Made by a program: the position numbers and the translations under genes. Below are positions 53,408 through 62,384 of a stretch of 64,000 nt of DNA, piece after piece. Position 1 is the stretch's first letter. Every line of letters starts with the position of its first letter. The stretch is from Hymenobacter sp. GOD-10R (GTDB taxonomy: Bacteria; Bacteroidota; Bacteroidia; Cytophagales; Hymenobacteraceae), in the NCBI RefSeq assembly GCF_035609205.1, contig NZ_CP141184.1, positions 2,880,501 to 2,944,500 on the forward strand. The letters run 5' to 3'. Under the pieces are notes generated by a model, which was not told the origin of the DNA, did not search any database, and was given only the letters and a program-made list of their open reading frames with translations.

Positions 53408-54497
53408 ATCGGACAGGGTTTGTGGGGGTCTCAGCGATTAAGACCGCAAAATTACTGGTAAAGTTCGCGGTAAGCAAATCTTGGAATAGCTCACTGGTAA
53501 ATTGCTCACTTTCAAAGTGACCAACATCGCAGAGCATCAACTGCCCTTCGGCGTTGAAAAACTCGTGGTATTTCAAATCGGCCGTTACGTACGCATCGGC
53601 GCTGGCAGCGCGGGCCTTGCCCGTCAGAAAGCTACCCGCACCGCCGCACAAGGCTACTTTCTTGATGGGCCTGTCGAAAGCCGTGTGTTTGACGACGGGC
53701 ACGTCCAGGGCTTGGCGCAACCTAGCCCGAAACTCGCTCGGGCTTAACGCTTCAGGCAATTCGCCGATCATGCCAGAGCCGACTTCCTGGTGCTCATTTT
53801 CGAGGCGAATCAGATCATAGGCCACTTCCTCGTAAGGGTGCGCGACGCGCATGGCGCTCAGAACGGCGCGTTGGCGGTGCAGGGGCAGGAGCACTTCTAC
53901 CCGTACTTCCTCTACGTGCTCGGGTTGGCCTGGCTCACCCTGGAAGGGGTTGGTATCAGGACCGGGGGTAAAGGTGCCGTGGCCGGGGAAACGGAAGCTA
54001 CAATCGGTATAGTTGCCGATCTGCCCGGCACCAGCGGCGTAGAGGGCAGCGAGGAGTTGGTCGGCATATTCGGGAGGAGTGTACACGGCTAGCTTTGCCA
54101 GTTGGCCGCCTTTGGGTTCCAGAATGCGCAGCTTCTCCAGACCTAGCTTCTGAGCTAGCTTGCGATTGACGCCCGCTGCTACGTTGTCGAGGTTGGTGTG
54201 CGCGGCGTAGATGGCCACGTCGTGTTTGATGGCTTTGATGAGAGTCTGTTCAACTTCGTTGGCGCCGGTCAGGCGTTTCAGCGGCTTAAACACAACCGGG
54301 TGATGCGCCACGACCACATTGCAGCCGCGCCGGATGGCTTCTTCCACCACGGCGAGCGTACAATCTAAGCTGATAAGCACGCCAGTGACTTCCACCCGCG
54401 GGTTGCCGCACTGCAAGCCGGCGTTGTCATACGATTCTTGGTAGGCGAGGGGCGCCGCGGCTTCGAGCACGCGAGCTAGGTCGGCAACGGTTGTCAT
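53397..54497 (-). CDS. Nif3-like dinuclear metal centre protein
   Basis: About 366 residues from ATG 54497 (MTTVADLARVLEAAAPLAYQ). The NIF3 fold has AHHPVVFKPLKRL (near 64-76, His ligands), AAHTNLDN (near 98-105) and, near the end, CDVGHFESEQF (a His/Glu pair), which build a di-metal site. A PII-like insert (LLAALYAAGAGQIGNYTDCS) lies in the middle, as in longer family members. Its activity is debated (GTP cyclohydrolase-like). It is translationally coupled to the zinc-ribbon gene. Confidence 0.92.
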   Translation of the reverse strand: MTTVADLARVLEAAAPLAYQESYDNAGLQCGNPRVEVTGVLISLDCTLAVVEEAIRRGCNVVVAHHPVVFKPLKRLTGANEVEQTLIKAIKHDVAIYAAHTNLDNVAAGVNRKLAQKLGLEKLRILEPKGGQLAKLAVYTPPEYADQLLAALYAAGAGQIGNYTDCSFRFPGHGTFTPGPDTNPFQGEPGQPEHVEEVRVEVLLPLHRQRAVLSAMRVAHPYEEVAYDLIRLENEHQEVGSGMIGELPEALSPSEFRARLRQALDVPVVKHTAFDRPIKKVALCGGAGSFLTGKARAASADAYVTADLKYHEFFNAEGQLMLCDVGHFESEQFTSELFQDLLTANFTSNFAVLIAETPTNPVRYDF

Positions 54498-54567
54498 GTT
54501 ATTCGGGAAGAATGGAAAAGCAGACAGGAACACTTTTGTGATCTACGCCTGCGTTGGATGGCGAAAG

Positions 54568-55254
54568 TTAGGTGGCTTGAGGTCTTACGGCATCCAGCAC
54601 CTCCACGTAGCGCGCTACGTTTTCCGCCAAAGCTCGGCGTTTGTACTGCATAAGGTAACGTGGGTGGTCGAGTACAATGATCTGATCAAACAAGCCTAGC
54701 TCCTGATTTAGCTGCGTAAAGTACTTGCCATTGCGCCGACCCAGGCAAATAGCCGCGTGGCGGGCCACACCAACTTCCGCTACCTGACGACGCAGCGAAT
54801 CCTGAATGGCGGGCCAGAGCGCGGCGGTTACGGCCGGAGAATCGTAGAAATTATAGTTGAGGCCGTGGCGTAGCAGCACAAGCGGGTAAAGGGAGCCCAG
54901 GAAAAAGTCTTGGTAAAAGGCCTGCGGACCGCCCATGGCGAGCACCACTTCTTGCACAAACTCGCTTGAAGGCTCGCGACGGCGGGGTAAGTCGTTGTCG
55001 ATGCCCCAGGCAGCTAGAGCGACCGGATCGGTGAAGGCAACACCTGTGCGGCCGTTGCCTAGGCGGCCTGGGTTGATGCCGAGCAACGCCACTCGGGGCC
55101 GGTTATCGGCGTAATAACGCTGGGCAAACTGGGTGAACAACGCCAGGGGAGTAGGTTGTTGGTAGGGACTAATGGCCTCCACTTCTTCCGGTAAGGCAGC
55201 TGGTAGCGGAAAACTGGTGAGGAAATGCAGGAGGCGGTCGGCGAACGTAGACAT
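54568..55254 (-). CDS. SMUG-like uracil-DNA glycosylase (DUF4918)
   Basis: A 228-residue protein of the uracil-DNA glycosylase superfamily, DUF4918/SMUG-like branch. GINPGRLGNGRTGVAFTDP near residues 59-77 is the uracil-pocket motif I and DHPRYLMQY (near 197-205) occupies the place of motif II. The expected role is removal of damaged bases from DNA in the cytoplasm. Divergent from lpxK. Substrate choice is not proven by sequence. Confidence 0.82.
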   Translation of the reverse strand: MSTFADRLLHFLTSFPLPAALPEEVEAISPYQQPTPLALFTQFAQRYYADNRPRVALLGINPGRLGNGRTGVAFTDPVALAAWGIDNDLPRRREPSSEFVQEVVLAMGGPQAFYQDFFLGSLYPLVLLRHGLNYNFYDSPAVTAALWPAIQDSLRRQVAEVGVARHAAICLGRRNGKYFTQLNQELGLFDQIIVLDHPRYLMQYKRRALAENVARYVEVLDAVRPQAT

Positions 55255-55423
55255 GCTGGCGAAGGGAGGTCAAAGGAGGTGTTTGCTGTTCTTACGGCTT
55301 CAGCCGAAAGAGGGCGTGCCGTGCTATTCTGCCTGCAAACTTTAGTACTCAAAGTTCACTAATTCATTACCTCACCATATTCCCTGTATTTTTGCGGCTC
55401 TGCTACTTGTCTCGCTCTAGTTG

Positions 55424-56476
55424 ATGCCGCTGTTGTCTTTCTTTCTGCTGCCTTTTGCCTGGCTTTACGCTGGCGTTATGGCTGTGCGCAACTGGCTGTA
55501 CGATAAAGGTATAAAAGCAGGGGCTAGCTTCTCGGTGCCGGTTATTAGTGTCGGTAACTTACGGGTGGGGGGCACCGGCAAAACGCCCCACGTGGCCTGG
55601 GTTGTCCGCGAGCTGCTGGCCCAGGGAGAAAAGCCGGCCGTGCTGAGTCGCGGTTACGGCCGGCGTACGCGGGGCTATCGTTTGGCTAGTACCACCGATA
55701 CGGCCGCTACGCTCGGCGACGAACCATTGCAGCACCACCAGGATTTTGGCGCAGCCGTGCCCGTGGCCGTGAGCGAAGACCGCCGGGTCGGCATTACGAC
55801 CCTTGCCCAGCAGCAACCTAGCCTCACCACGGTTGTGCTGGATGATGCCTACCAGCACCGCCGCGTGCGGCCGACGCTGAGCATCTTACTCACGGAGCAG
55901 CACCGGCCATTTTACACCGACTATGTACTCCCGGCTGGTCGCTTGCGCGAGAGCCGGGGAGGTGCCCGCCGTGCCGACGTGGTGATAGTAACCAAGTGCG
56001 CCCCTAGCTTGCCCACCAGCACGCAGCATACCATAGCCGCCAGCATCAGGCGCTATGCGCGGGCAGGCGTGCCGGTGCTGTTTTCGACGTATCGGTACGG
56101 AGCGCCCGTGGCTATTACAGTGCAGGCCACGCGCCCAGGAACGAGCATTGTGCTGCTCACGGGTATTGCGCACCCTGAGCCTTTGCGCAACCATTTGCAA
56201 GCCCTAGGCTATCAGATCACCCACCATGCTGCCTTTACCGACCACCACGCGTTTTCGGCGGCTGATATTGCTGGGGTCGCTGCGCAATGTCGAGCCGGGC
56301 AGTGCGTTTTTACTACGCAAAAAGATGCTGCGCGCTTGCTAGCTCCCGAGCTGGCGACGGCAGTAGCGGCTTTACCTATTTTTTATATCCCGATTGACGT
56401 GCAATTTCTGGGTGATGGCGCCGCTTGCCTTCAGCAGATGCTCTCGTCGTTATTTCAGCCCCAAGCTGTTGTCTGA
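55424..56476 (+). CDS. lpxK: tetraacyldisaccharide 4'-kinase LpxK
   Basis: About 350 residues from ATG 55424. The N-terminal hydrophobic helix (SFFLLPFAWLYAGVMAVRNW) anchors it to the inner membrane. SVGNLRVGGTGKTPHVAWV (near 41-59) holds the P-loop, RGYGRR (near 75) and VLDDAYQHRRV (near 138-148) follow. It phosphorylates lipid A disaccharide using ATP. TATTTTTG at 55387-55394 is a candidate -7 box. The porin-like gene follows directly and starts with little or no gap. Confidence 0.94.
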   Translation: MPLLSFFLLPFAWLYAGVMAVRNWLYDKGIKAGASFSVPVISVGNLRVGGTGKTPHVAWVVRELLAQGEKPAVLSRGYGRRTRGYRLASTTDTAATLGDEPLQHHQDFGAAVPVAVSEDRRVGITTLAQQQPSLTTVVLDDAYQHRRVRPTLSILLTEQHRPFYTDYVLPAGRLRESRGGARRADVVIVTKCAPSLPTSTQHTIAASIRRYARAGVPVLFSTYRYGAPVAITVQATRPGTSIVLLTGIAHPEPLRNHLQALGYQITHHAAFTDHHAFSAADIAGVAAQCRAGQCVFTTQKDAARLLAPELATAVAALPIFYIPIDVQFLGDGAACLQQMLSSLFQPQAVV

Positions 56477-56480
56477 CTCA

Positions 56481-58511
56481 TTGTTGCCTTCGACTTTATT
56501 CGCGCCGTTGCGCTGGTTTTATGTTTGCTCGCGCCGGCTTTTCGGCGTAGCCCAAGCACCTAGCTTGCTGCTGTTGTGCTTGCTCAGCCTGCTTATGCTG
56601 CGCCCTGGTGCCAGCCGGGCGCAGATCCTGGACGACTCCACCAAGGCGCTGTACGGCCCGAAGACGACCCTGATTTTGCGCGAAGCCGACATTCTGCGCG
56701 AAAACTACAAGGGAGTGATGGTGGATACCTCCATCACCGACATTCAGCAGCAGCGCTACTGGACCCACGACAGTACGTATCAGCAGGACTTAGGCAACAT
56801 GGGCACGGCTTCGCGCCCATTGCTGTGGCAGTTCACCCCGCAGATCGGCGCCCGTCTTGGCCGGGATGCGTTTAACCGCTACTTCCGCAACGCCAGCACC
56901 ATTCCGTACTACGATACCCGTTCGCCTTATACGTTTATTCGCTACATTCAGAGCAGTGCCGGCGAGCAGGTGTTTGAGATTTCATATGCGCGCAGCTTGG
57001 GCAAGAATTTCAATGTGGGCGTGGCGTATGAGCGCATTGCGGGTAACAAGGCGCTGGATGTAGCGCGTAAATCAGGCCTGACAGAACAGTCTAATATTGT
57101 GCTGTTTGCACGTTATCAATCGGAGGATGGGCGTTACCACTTAGTTGGCAACTTCACGACTGGTCGGTATGCCGCAGCAGAACAAGGTGGAATTCGGCGG
57201 CAGTCCAACGATACTACTTGGTTCAACTATCGTCGGTCAAGAATCTGGCTAACGAATGCCACCAACCGGGATGACCGGGACGAGTTACATTTCTCGCACA
57301 CGTACCAGCTGCTAGGACGTGGCCTGACTGCCTTTCACACCTTTGATTGGCGGCGGCAAACGATTAAGTATGTTGACACCAAGGTGCCGGGCATTGACAT
57401 TGGCGCGGATTCGCTCCGCTTCTACGCTTTTAATCGCTATAATTTCGCTACCAACGACGATAGGGCCGATTACCGGCAATTTGAGAATACGATCGGGGTG
57501 CTAGGTCACAGCGACGCCGTAGATTATCGTCTGTACGCCCGCAGCCGCAATGGGAAGCTAACCACTCAAACGCTTTACCCAGATTTTGTGTTAACTAGCT
57601 CGCTTGGGCGGGCTACTAAGCCCCGGTCTGTGAATCAGCTTTTTTTAGGTGGTACGGCCGCATTTCGGTACAAAATCTTTGCTGTCGAGACGGCTGGCGA
57701 ATTTCTGCCTTCGCTTGGCCAATTTGGTACAACTGGCAACAGCGCCGTTGGGGAGTACTGGTTTCGGGGAATAGCTAAAGCAGGACCGCTCAGTGGCGAA
57801 GTAGCTAGCAGCTCGTATGCACCCACACTTACACAAGATGAATTTCTTGGGGCGCACAATAACTGGAATCATCTAACCTCCGAGAACGAACAGCCTGATA
57901 ACCGTTTCAGCTACCGATTTGATAATACCACGGTGCTTCAGTTTACGGGGCGTCTCAATCAAACTCTAGGCGTGCACCATCTGGAGGCTTCTGTGGCGGC
58001 CGTGAACATTGCTAGCTTGGTGTACTACGACCGTAACTCCCAGCCGCAGCAGCTCAATCAGGCCAAGCAGCTGCTGATCGTCGGCGCGCGGTATCGCTTC
58101 AGCCTAGGGAAGATGTTCCTGGATAATGAGGGCACGTACACCATTGGTGGCGATGACGAGGGCCTGCGCATTCCGGCGCTCGTGACCAACTCCAAGGTGT
58201 ATTACCAAGGCTCCGTGTTCAAGAGTGCCGTATTCGGCCAGATAGGAGCGGAGGTGTACTACCAATCGCGCTTCCGGGCCTACGACTACAACCCCAGCAT
58301 CCAGCAGTTCTATGTGCAGGACCACTTCACGATTCGTAACTACCCAATTGTCAGCTTGTTCTTGAACGCTGATATCAAAACAGTGTCCTTTTTTATGAAG
58401 ATGGCTTACGTGAACCAGGGCTTATACCGCGATGGTTACTTTGCCACACCTTACTACACGGGCCTGCCGCGGCGCATTCAATTCGGTATCAAATGGCAGT
58501 TCTTTGATTAA
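56481..58511 (+). CDS. putative porin (outer-membrane beta-barrel)
   Basis: About 676 residues if it starts at TTG 56481, 5 nt after lpxK; an ATG at 56415 inside lpxK is the alternative. A signal core SLLLLCLLSLLMLRPGASRAQ is present near 30-50. The rest has alternating short beta strands with aromatic ends (YTFIRYIQSS, VFEISYARSLG, FNVGVAYERIAG, YRFSLGKMF) ending in WQFFD, a barrel-type C-terminal Phe strand. It fits the Bacteroidota putative porin family. Coupling to lpxK suggests shared envelope expression. Confidence 0.8.
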   Translation: MLPSTLFAPLRWFYVCSRRLFGVAQAPSLLLLCLLSLLMLRPGASRAQILDDSTKALYGPKTTLILREADILRENYKGVMVDTSITDIQQQRYWTHDSTYQQDLGNMGTASRPLLWQFTPQIGARLGRDAFNRYFRNASTIPYYDTRSPYTFIRYIQSSAGEQVFEISYARSLGKNFNVGVAYERIAGNKALDVARKSGLTEQSNIVLFARYQSEDGRYHLVGNFTTGRYAAAEQGGIRRQSNDTTWFNYRRSRIWLTNATNRDDRDELHFSHTYQLLGRGLTAFHTFDWRRQTIKYVDTKVPGIDIGADSLRFYAFNRYNFATNDDRADYRQFENTIGVLGHSDAVDYRLYARSRNGKLTTQTLYPDFVLTSSLGRATKPRSVNQLFLGGTAAFRYKIFAVETAGEFLPSLGQFGTTGNSAVGEYWFRGIAKAGPLSGEVASSSYAPTLTQDEFLGAHNNWNHLTSENEQPDNRFSYRFDNTTVLQFTGRLNQTLGVHHLEASVAAVNIASLVYYDRNSQPQQLNQAKQLLIVGARYRFSLGKMFLDNEGTYTIGGDDEGLRIPALVTNSKVYYQGSVFKSAVFGQIGAEVYYQSRFRAYDYNPSIQQFYVQDHFTIRNYPIVSLFLNADIKTVSFFMKMAYVNQGLYRDGYFATPYYTGLPRRIQFGIKWQFFD

Positions 58512-58514
58512 AAA

Positions 58515-58605
58515 GAGTGACTGAGCGACTGAGTGAGTGGTCATACTACTTTGCTCAGGCACTTAGTTTTGCTTACTCAGTCGCTCAGTCACTCAGTCAC
58601 TCCAT
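58515..58605. repeat. heptad-repeat hairpin (GACTGAG type) between porin and miaE
   Basis: GTGACTGAGCGACTGAGTGA at the left is inverted in ACTCAGTCGCTCAGTCACTC at the right. The arms are built of 7-8 nt words (GACTGAG, TCACTCA) and enclose about 35 nt. A related hairpin is at 3217-3280. It may act as a terminator for the porin-like gene. Confidence 0.6.
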
Positions 58606-58607
58606 TC

Positions 58608-59204
58608 ATGAAAGAAAAAACCATCCTTAAGCTTAAGCTCAACACCGACCCTAGGTGGGTGGATATTGCCAGCAAAAACATTGAAGATATTCTCGTTGAT
58701 CATGCTTACTGCGAGCAGAAAGCTGCTAGCACTGGCATTAGTCTGATCGTAAAATACCCGGAGAAAACCCGGCTTGTCGACGAGCTGACGGGGCTTGTGG
58801 CGGAGGAGTGGGAACACTTTGGGCGAGTGTTGCAGGAGCTGCGCAAGCGGGGCTTCGAGCTAGGTAAGCCGCGGCGCGACGAATACGTGGTGCAGCTCAT
58901 GAGCCACGTACGCAAAGGGGGCGCCCGCGAGCGGCAGCTCATGGACCAGCTGCTCGTGTCGGCGCTGATTGAAGCTAGGTCGTGCGAACGGTTTAAGCTG
59001 CTTTGGAAACACATTCCTGACCCCGACCTAAGCCAGTTTTACTACGAGCTGATGGCATCCGAAGCCGGCCACTTTGTGGCCTACGTCGACCTGGCGAAGG
59101 AGTACTGCGACCCGCAGGAGGTGGATGCGCGCTTGCAGGAGCTGCTGAAGATAGAGGGCGAAATTGTGACGAATTTGCCCGTCCGCGACGACCGCATGCA
59201 TTAG
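58608..59204 (+). CDS. miaE: tRNA-(ms2io6A)-hydroxylase MiaE
   Basis: About 198 residues from ATG 58608 (MKEKTILKLKLNTDPRWVDI). A ferritin-like four-helix di-iron fold: AYCEQKAASTGISLIVKYPE (helix with Glu ligand), EEWEHFGRVLQELRKRG (ExxH pair near 70), ALIEARSCERFKLLWKH and ELMASEAGHFVAYVDLAKEY (second ExxH). It hydroxylates the isopentenyl group of ms2i6A37 in tRNA. MiaB, which makes that substrate, is also in this window. Confidence 0.92.
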   Translation: MKEKTILKLKLNTDPRWVDIASKNIEDILVDHAYCEQKAASTGISLIVKYPEKTRLVDELTGLVAEEWEHFGRVLQELRKRGFELGKPRRDEYVVQLMSHVRKGGARERQLMDQLLVSALIEARSCERFKLLWKHIPDPDLSQFYYELMASEAGHFVAYVDLAKEYCDPQEVDARLQELLKIEGEIVTNLPVRDDRMH

Positions 59205-59229
59205 CCGCACTCAGTGAAGACATCCTAGG

Positions 59230-59258
59230 CTAGCCCGGTTGCGTATGCGACCGGGCTA
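59230..59258 (+). terminator. terminator after miaE
   Basis: TAGCCCGGT and ACCGGGCTA arms around a 10-nt loop, followed by a T-rich stretch. Confidence 0.7.
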
Positions 59259-59309
59259 ACTGTTTTATAAGCCCATCGTTCTCGGCGCGCACGCTCGTGC
59301 CCGGCAGCC

Positions 59310-60179
59310 ATGGCACCACCCGATAACAACGGTATGCCAACTCACTCCGATCCTGAAACGGCTATTCACGCCGTGAAGGACTTTATGCTGTTTATGCGCT
59401 GGATGTACGATTTACCCACGTGGCTGCTTGGGCTGCTGGTTGTGGGCCTGTTTGTGGGCCTGACGTTGCTTGGACTACGCTTTTTTCACAGCCGATTGCA
59501 CCGAAGTGCGCTGGCTACGCTCATCGATAACGGCACTGTAGGCTGGTTTTTCTCCGGCATCTCATTGCTCTATGGACTTACCCTAGGTTTGCTTACCGTC
59601 GCTACCTGGGGCAATTTCACCGAATCGGCTGCTATTGCCTCGCAGGAGGCGGCCTCTATTGCTGCTCTCTACCGCGACTTGGCCGGTTACCCGGTCGGGC
59701 AGCAAGCCGTGCTAAAAGCAGAACTGCGGGATTATACGCGCTTTATTATTGAGAAGTCGTGGGCTGCGCAGCGCCAAGGTAAGATCAACGACAACGAGAA
59801 CCTGGTGCTCGAAACGTTCCAGAATGACCTGCTGACGACGGACCTAGCAAACAATGAGCACCAAGCCTTACATGCCGAGGCCTTGCGCATGTTCAACAAC
59901 ATGGTGGAGCTACGCCGTCAGCGCATCGAATCGATCGGGGGCAGCGTGCCAGGAGTGCTGTGGAGCGTGGTGCTGCTTGGAGCGTTAGCCACGCTGGGTT
60001 CTTCCTTCCTTTTTTCGGTCCAGAATTTCGGCTTGCATGCCGCCATGGCGGGTTTGCTGGCCGCCATGGTCGGGCTGCTGATCTTTCTCATCATTGCCCT
60101 CGACCATCCCTATTGGGGGGAAGTGAGCGTGACGCCAGAGGCGTACCAACGGGTACTCAGCAACGTGATGGTACGGTAA
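59310..60179 (+). CDS. DUF4239-like membrane protein
   Basis: A 289-residue protein with two pairs of membrane helices: WLLGLLVVGLFVGLTLLGLR and ISLLYGLTLGLLTVATWG near the N-terminus, VLWSVVLLGALATLGSSFLF and AGLLAAMVGLLIFLIIAL near the C-terminus. The central cytoplasmic part (EAASIAALYRDLAGYP) matches the DUF4239 pattern, a bestrophin-like group of unknown role. ATG 59310 is chosen; 59334 is possible. It is alone between miaE and a convergent hydrolase gene. Confidence 0.8.
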   Translation: MAPPDNNGMPTHSDPETAIHAVKDFMLFMRWMYDLPTWLLGLLVVGLFVGLTLLGLRFFHSRLHRSALATLIDNGTVGWFFSGISLLYGLTLGLLTVATWGNFTESAAIASQEAASIAALYRDLAGYPVGQQAVLKAELRDYTRFIIEKSWAAQRQGKINDNENLVLETFQNDLLTTDLANNEHQALHAEALRMFNNMVELRRQRIESIGGSVPGVLWSVVLLGALATLGSSFLFSVQNFGLHAAMAGLLAAMVGLLIFLIIALDHPYWGEVSVTPEAYQRVLSNVMVR

Positions 60180-60183
60180 ACAA

Positions 60184-60225
60184 GTACGCCATAGCCCAGG
60201 GTTTAGCCCCTGAGCTATGGCGTAC
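60184..60225. terminator. bidirectional terminator
   Basis: GTACGCCATAGC and GCTATGGCGTAC arms with an inner imperfect stem, between convergent genes. Confidence 0.7.
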
Positions 60226-60254
60226 AGATGTGTAGATGCAAAAGCTAGGTTGTG

Positions 60255-62126
60255 CTAGCGTGGCGCAGAGTTTTCGCTTGCCACTTTAGGCTGCTCAACC
60301 GGCCCGGAAGCGAGCAATCCTGCTGGCACATCCAGCTTGCCGGTCTGGGGGTCAATGATGCCGTTTCGCTCATCCTCAATGTTGGTGGCTTGCGTGTAGA
60401 CATCGCCGGCAATGGGGCGGGCCCGCAATTCCTGTTTGAACTGCCGAATGCGCTCGGTTCGCTCTTCGTTATCGGCTGGTCCGCCGTAATCGGGAAAGCC
60501 AAAGCCGCCCCATTCACTCACAATCAGGGGCACTTGGTGGCGGTAGAAAAATGGGTCGCCCACGACCAGTGGGAAGGCGGCCGTGCCTTCCATCTCGCCG
60601 TGTACCAGCCGGTCGAGCAACTCGCGCCACCGAGCTAGGTCGGGAGTGTAAAGGTGGGCCGTGAGCAGGTCCGACTTCAGACGGCCAGTGTAGGAAATGT
60701 GGTGCCAGCCGTCGTTGTCGACCACCAAGAACTGCGGGTGTGCCAGCTGCATATAGTGGTAAGTATCAACGATATACCGCTGCGTTTTCTCGTTGGTCGC
60801 AATGTCCTGCACGCCCCAGTCCTCGTTGTAAAGGCTCCAGATGACGATAGAAGGATGCGTCTCGATCAGGGCCAGCATGCGCAGCAGTTCGGCTTTGTGG
60901 TTGCGGCGGCTGCGGGCGTTGGAGCTGTGCGGGCTAGGCACTTCCACCCATAAGAGCAAACCTAGCTCATCGGCCAGGTTGTAGATGCGCGGGTCGATGC
61001 CGGCAATGTGCACCCGCACCAGGTTACAGCCTAGCTCCTTCATGGCGTACATGTGGCGCTGCATTTCAGCAAACGTCGCCGTACCGGGCTGGTACAGAAT
61101 GCCATCGAGGTAAATGCGCTGATTGTTGAGGTACACGTGGCAGCCCCGCGCTTCTATTTTGCGCAGGCCGAAGTAGGCTTCAATCTGCGCTTCGTAGCCG
61201 TCACTGTCGATGAGCTGGGCTTCCAGTCGGTAAAGCGTCGGCGACTCCGGCGACCATAGCCCGGCGTTGGGCACTTCCATTACCAGGCGCTGCTGCTTCT
61301 GCCCGGCTTCCAGACGCATGGGAAAGTCGGAAACGGAGAGCGGCTCGGCATCGGACGATTCTCGGGCAAATACCTTGAGCCGCACGATGTAATTGCCGGG
61401 GTCGTGGATGCGTAGGGTTACGTTGAAGCGCACCAGCTGGTCTTCCACCACGCTAACGACCCCAAGGCGGGAACGAAGGCGGTTGCGCTCCACCATTTCC
61501 AGCCATACGCTGCGCACCGCGCCGGTGTAGGTTTGGTACCAGATGCCGCCGCGCTTGTACACGTGCGACTCCTGCTTGCCACGGGGCAAGTCGGCGTCCA
61601 TCGTATCCACGATGCGCACGGTGAGGCGGTTGCCTAGGTGCAGAATCTCTTCGGGTATTTCGTAGGAAAACGAGGTGTATTCCCCGTAATGCACTTCCTC
61701 GCCTTCGATGGTGCGCAGCAAATGGCCATTGAGCCACACCCGCGTTTCGTAGCCGCAGGCCCCAAACGTGAGCTGGAACATGGAACGAGATTGTGGCTCG
61801 CCGCGCTCCGGCATCATGAATTCCCGTTCGTACCAAGCCACTACTTTGTCTTGCCACGCCACGGGATTCTGCTGCCCCTTAGCCTGGGCCATATGCATCT
61901 CCACCGAGCCGGGCCAGTTAGCGGTGTGCTCGTAGTTGTGCCCTAGGTACCACCCCTCACGCAGACCACAGTCCTCCACGTCGATGGCAAATTTCCACTC
62001 GCCGTCGAGCAGTTGGTGGTTGTTGAGCCGCAGCACGGCACGGGGCAGCGGGTTCTCAAGTTCTTCCTCGGAATGCTCCTCCTCACGACTTGCGGTGAGG
62101 CCTCGGTTGGTGTGGGTCAGGTCCAT
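60255..62126 (-). CDS. GH2 family glycoside hydrolase
   Basis: A 623-residue glycoside hydrolase family 2 protein. An N-terminal jelly-roll sugar-binding domain (LDGEWKFAIDVEDCG near 38-52) and an Ig-like domain precede the TIM barrel (about 310-600). The acid/base Glu is in IWSLYNEDWG and the nucleophile Glu in VSEWGGFGFPDYGG. The YTQATNIEDERNG segment near the end is typical. It likely cleaves beta-galactosides, mannosides or glucuronides; no signal peptide is seen. Exact specificity is unknown. Confidence 0.9.
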   Translation of the reverse strand: MDLTHTNRGLTASREEEHSEEELENPLPRAVLRLNNHQLLDGEWKFAIDVEDCGLREGWYLGHNYEHTANWPGSVEMHMAQAKGQQNPVAWQDKVVAWYEREFMMPERGEPQSRSMFQLTFGACGYETRVWLNGHLLRTIEGEEVHYGEYTSFSYEIPEEILHLGNRLTVRIVDTMDADLPRGKQESHVYKRGGIWYQTYTGAVRSVWLEMVERNRLRSRLGVVSVVEDQLVRFNVTLRIHDPGNYIVRLKVFARESSDAEPLSVSDFPMRLEAGQKQQRLVMEVPNAGLWSPESPTLYRLEAQLIDSDGYEAQIEAYFGLRKIEARGCHVYLNNQRIYLDGILYQPGTATFAEMQRHMYAMKELGCNLVRVHIAGIDPRIYNLADELGLLLWVEVPSPHSSNARSRRNHKAELLRMLALIETHPSIVIWSLYNEDWGVQDIATNEKTQRYIVDTYHYMQLAHPQFLVVDNDGWHHISYTGRLKSDLLTAHLYTPDLARWRELLDRLVHGEMEGTAAFPLVVGDPFFYRHQVPLIVSEWGGFGFPDYGGPADNEERTERIRQFKQELRARPIAGDVYTQATNIEDERNGIIDPQTGKLDVPAGLLASGPVEQPKVASENSAPR

Positions 62127-62384
62127 GCGTGGTGTTTAATAGTGAAAGCATAACCACTTGAGCCGCTGAAATGATTGGTTTTGTATTCAATCTCGGCCGT
62201 TGCGATTAAGTAAATGGATACGGTGCAGATGAATTTTTGGCTGCCGTAAGCAGTAATACCTAGGTAGTAGGTTTCGCAAAACAATGAACGCACAGGCCTC
62301 TTTTTACCAAGCTAAAGGGCATTTTGAATTCGCGTATTAACACGATATTACCGACGAACTTTCCCACCTACTTATTGTGCTGTT

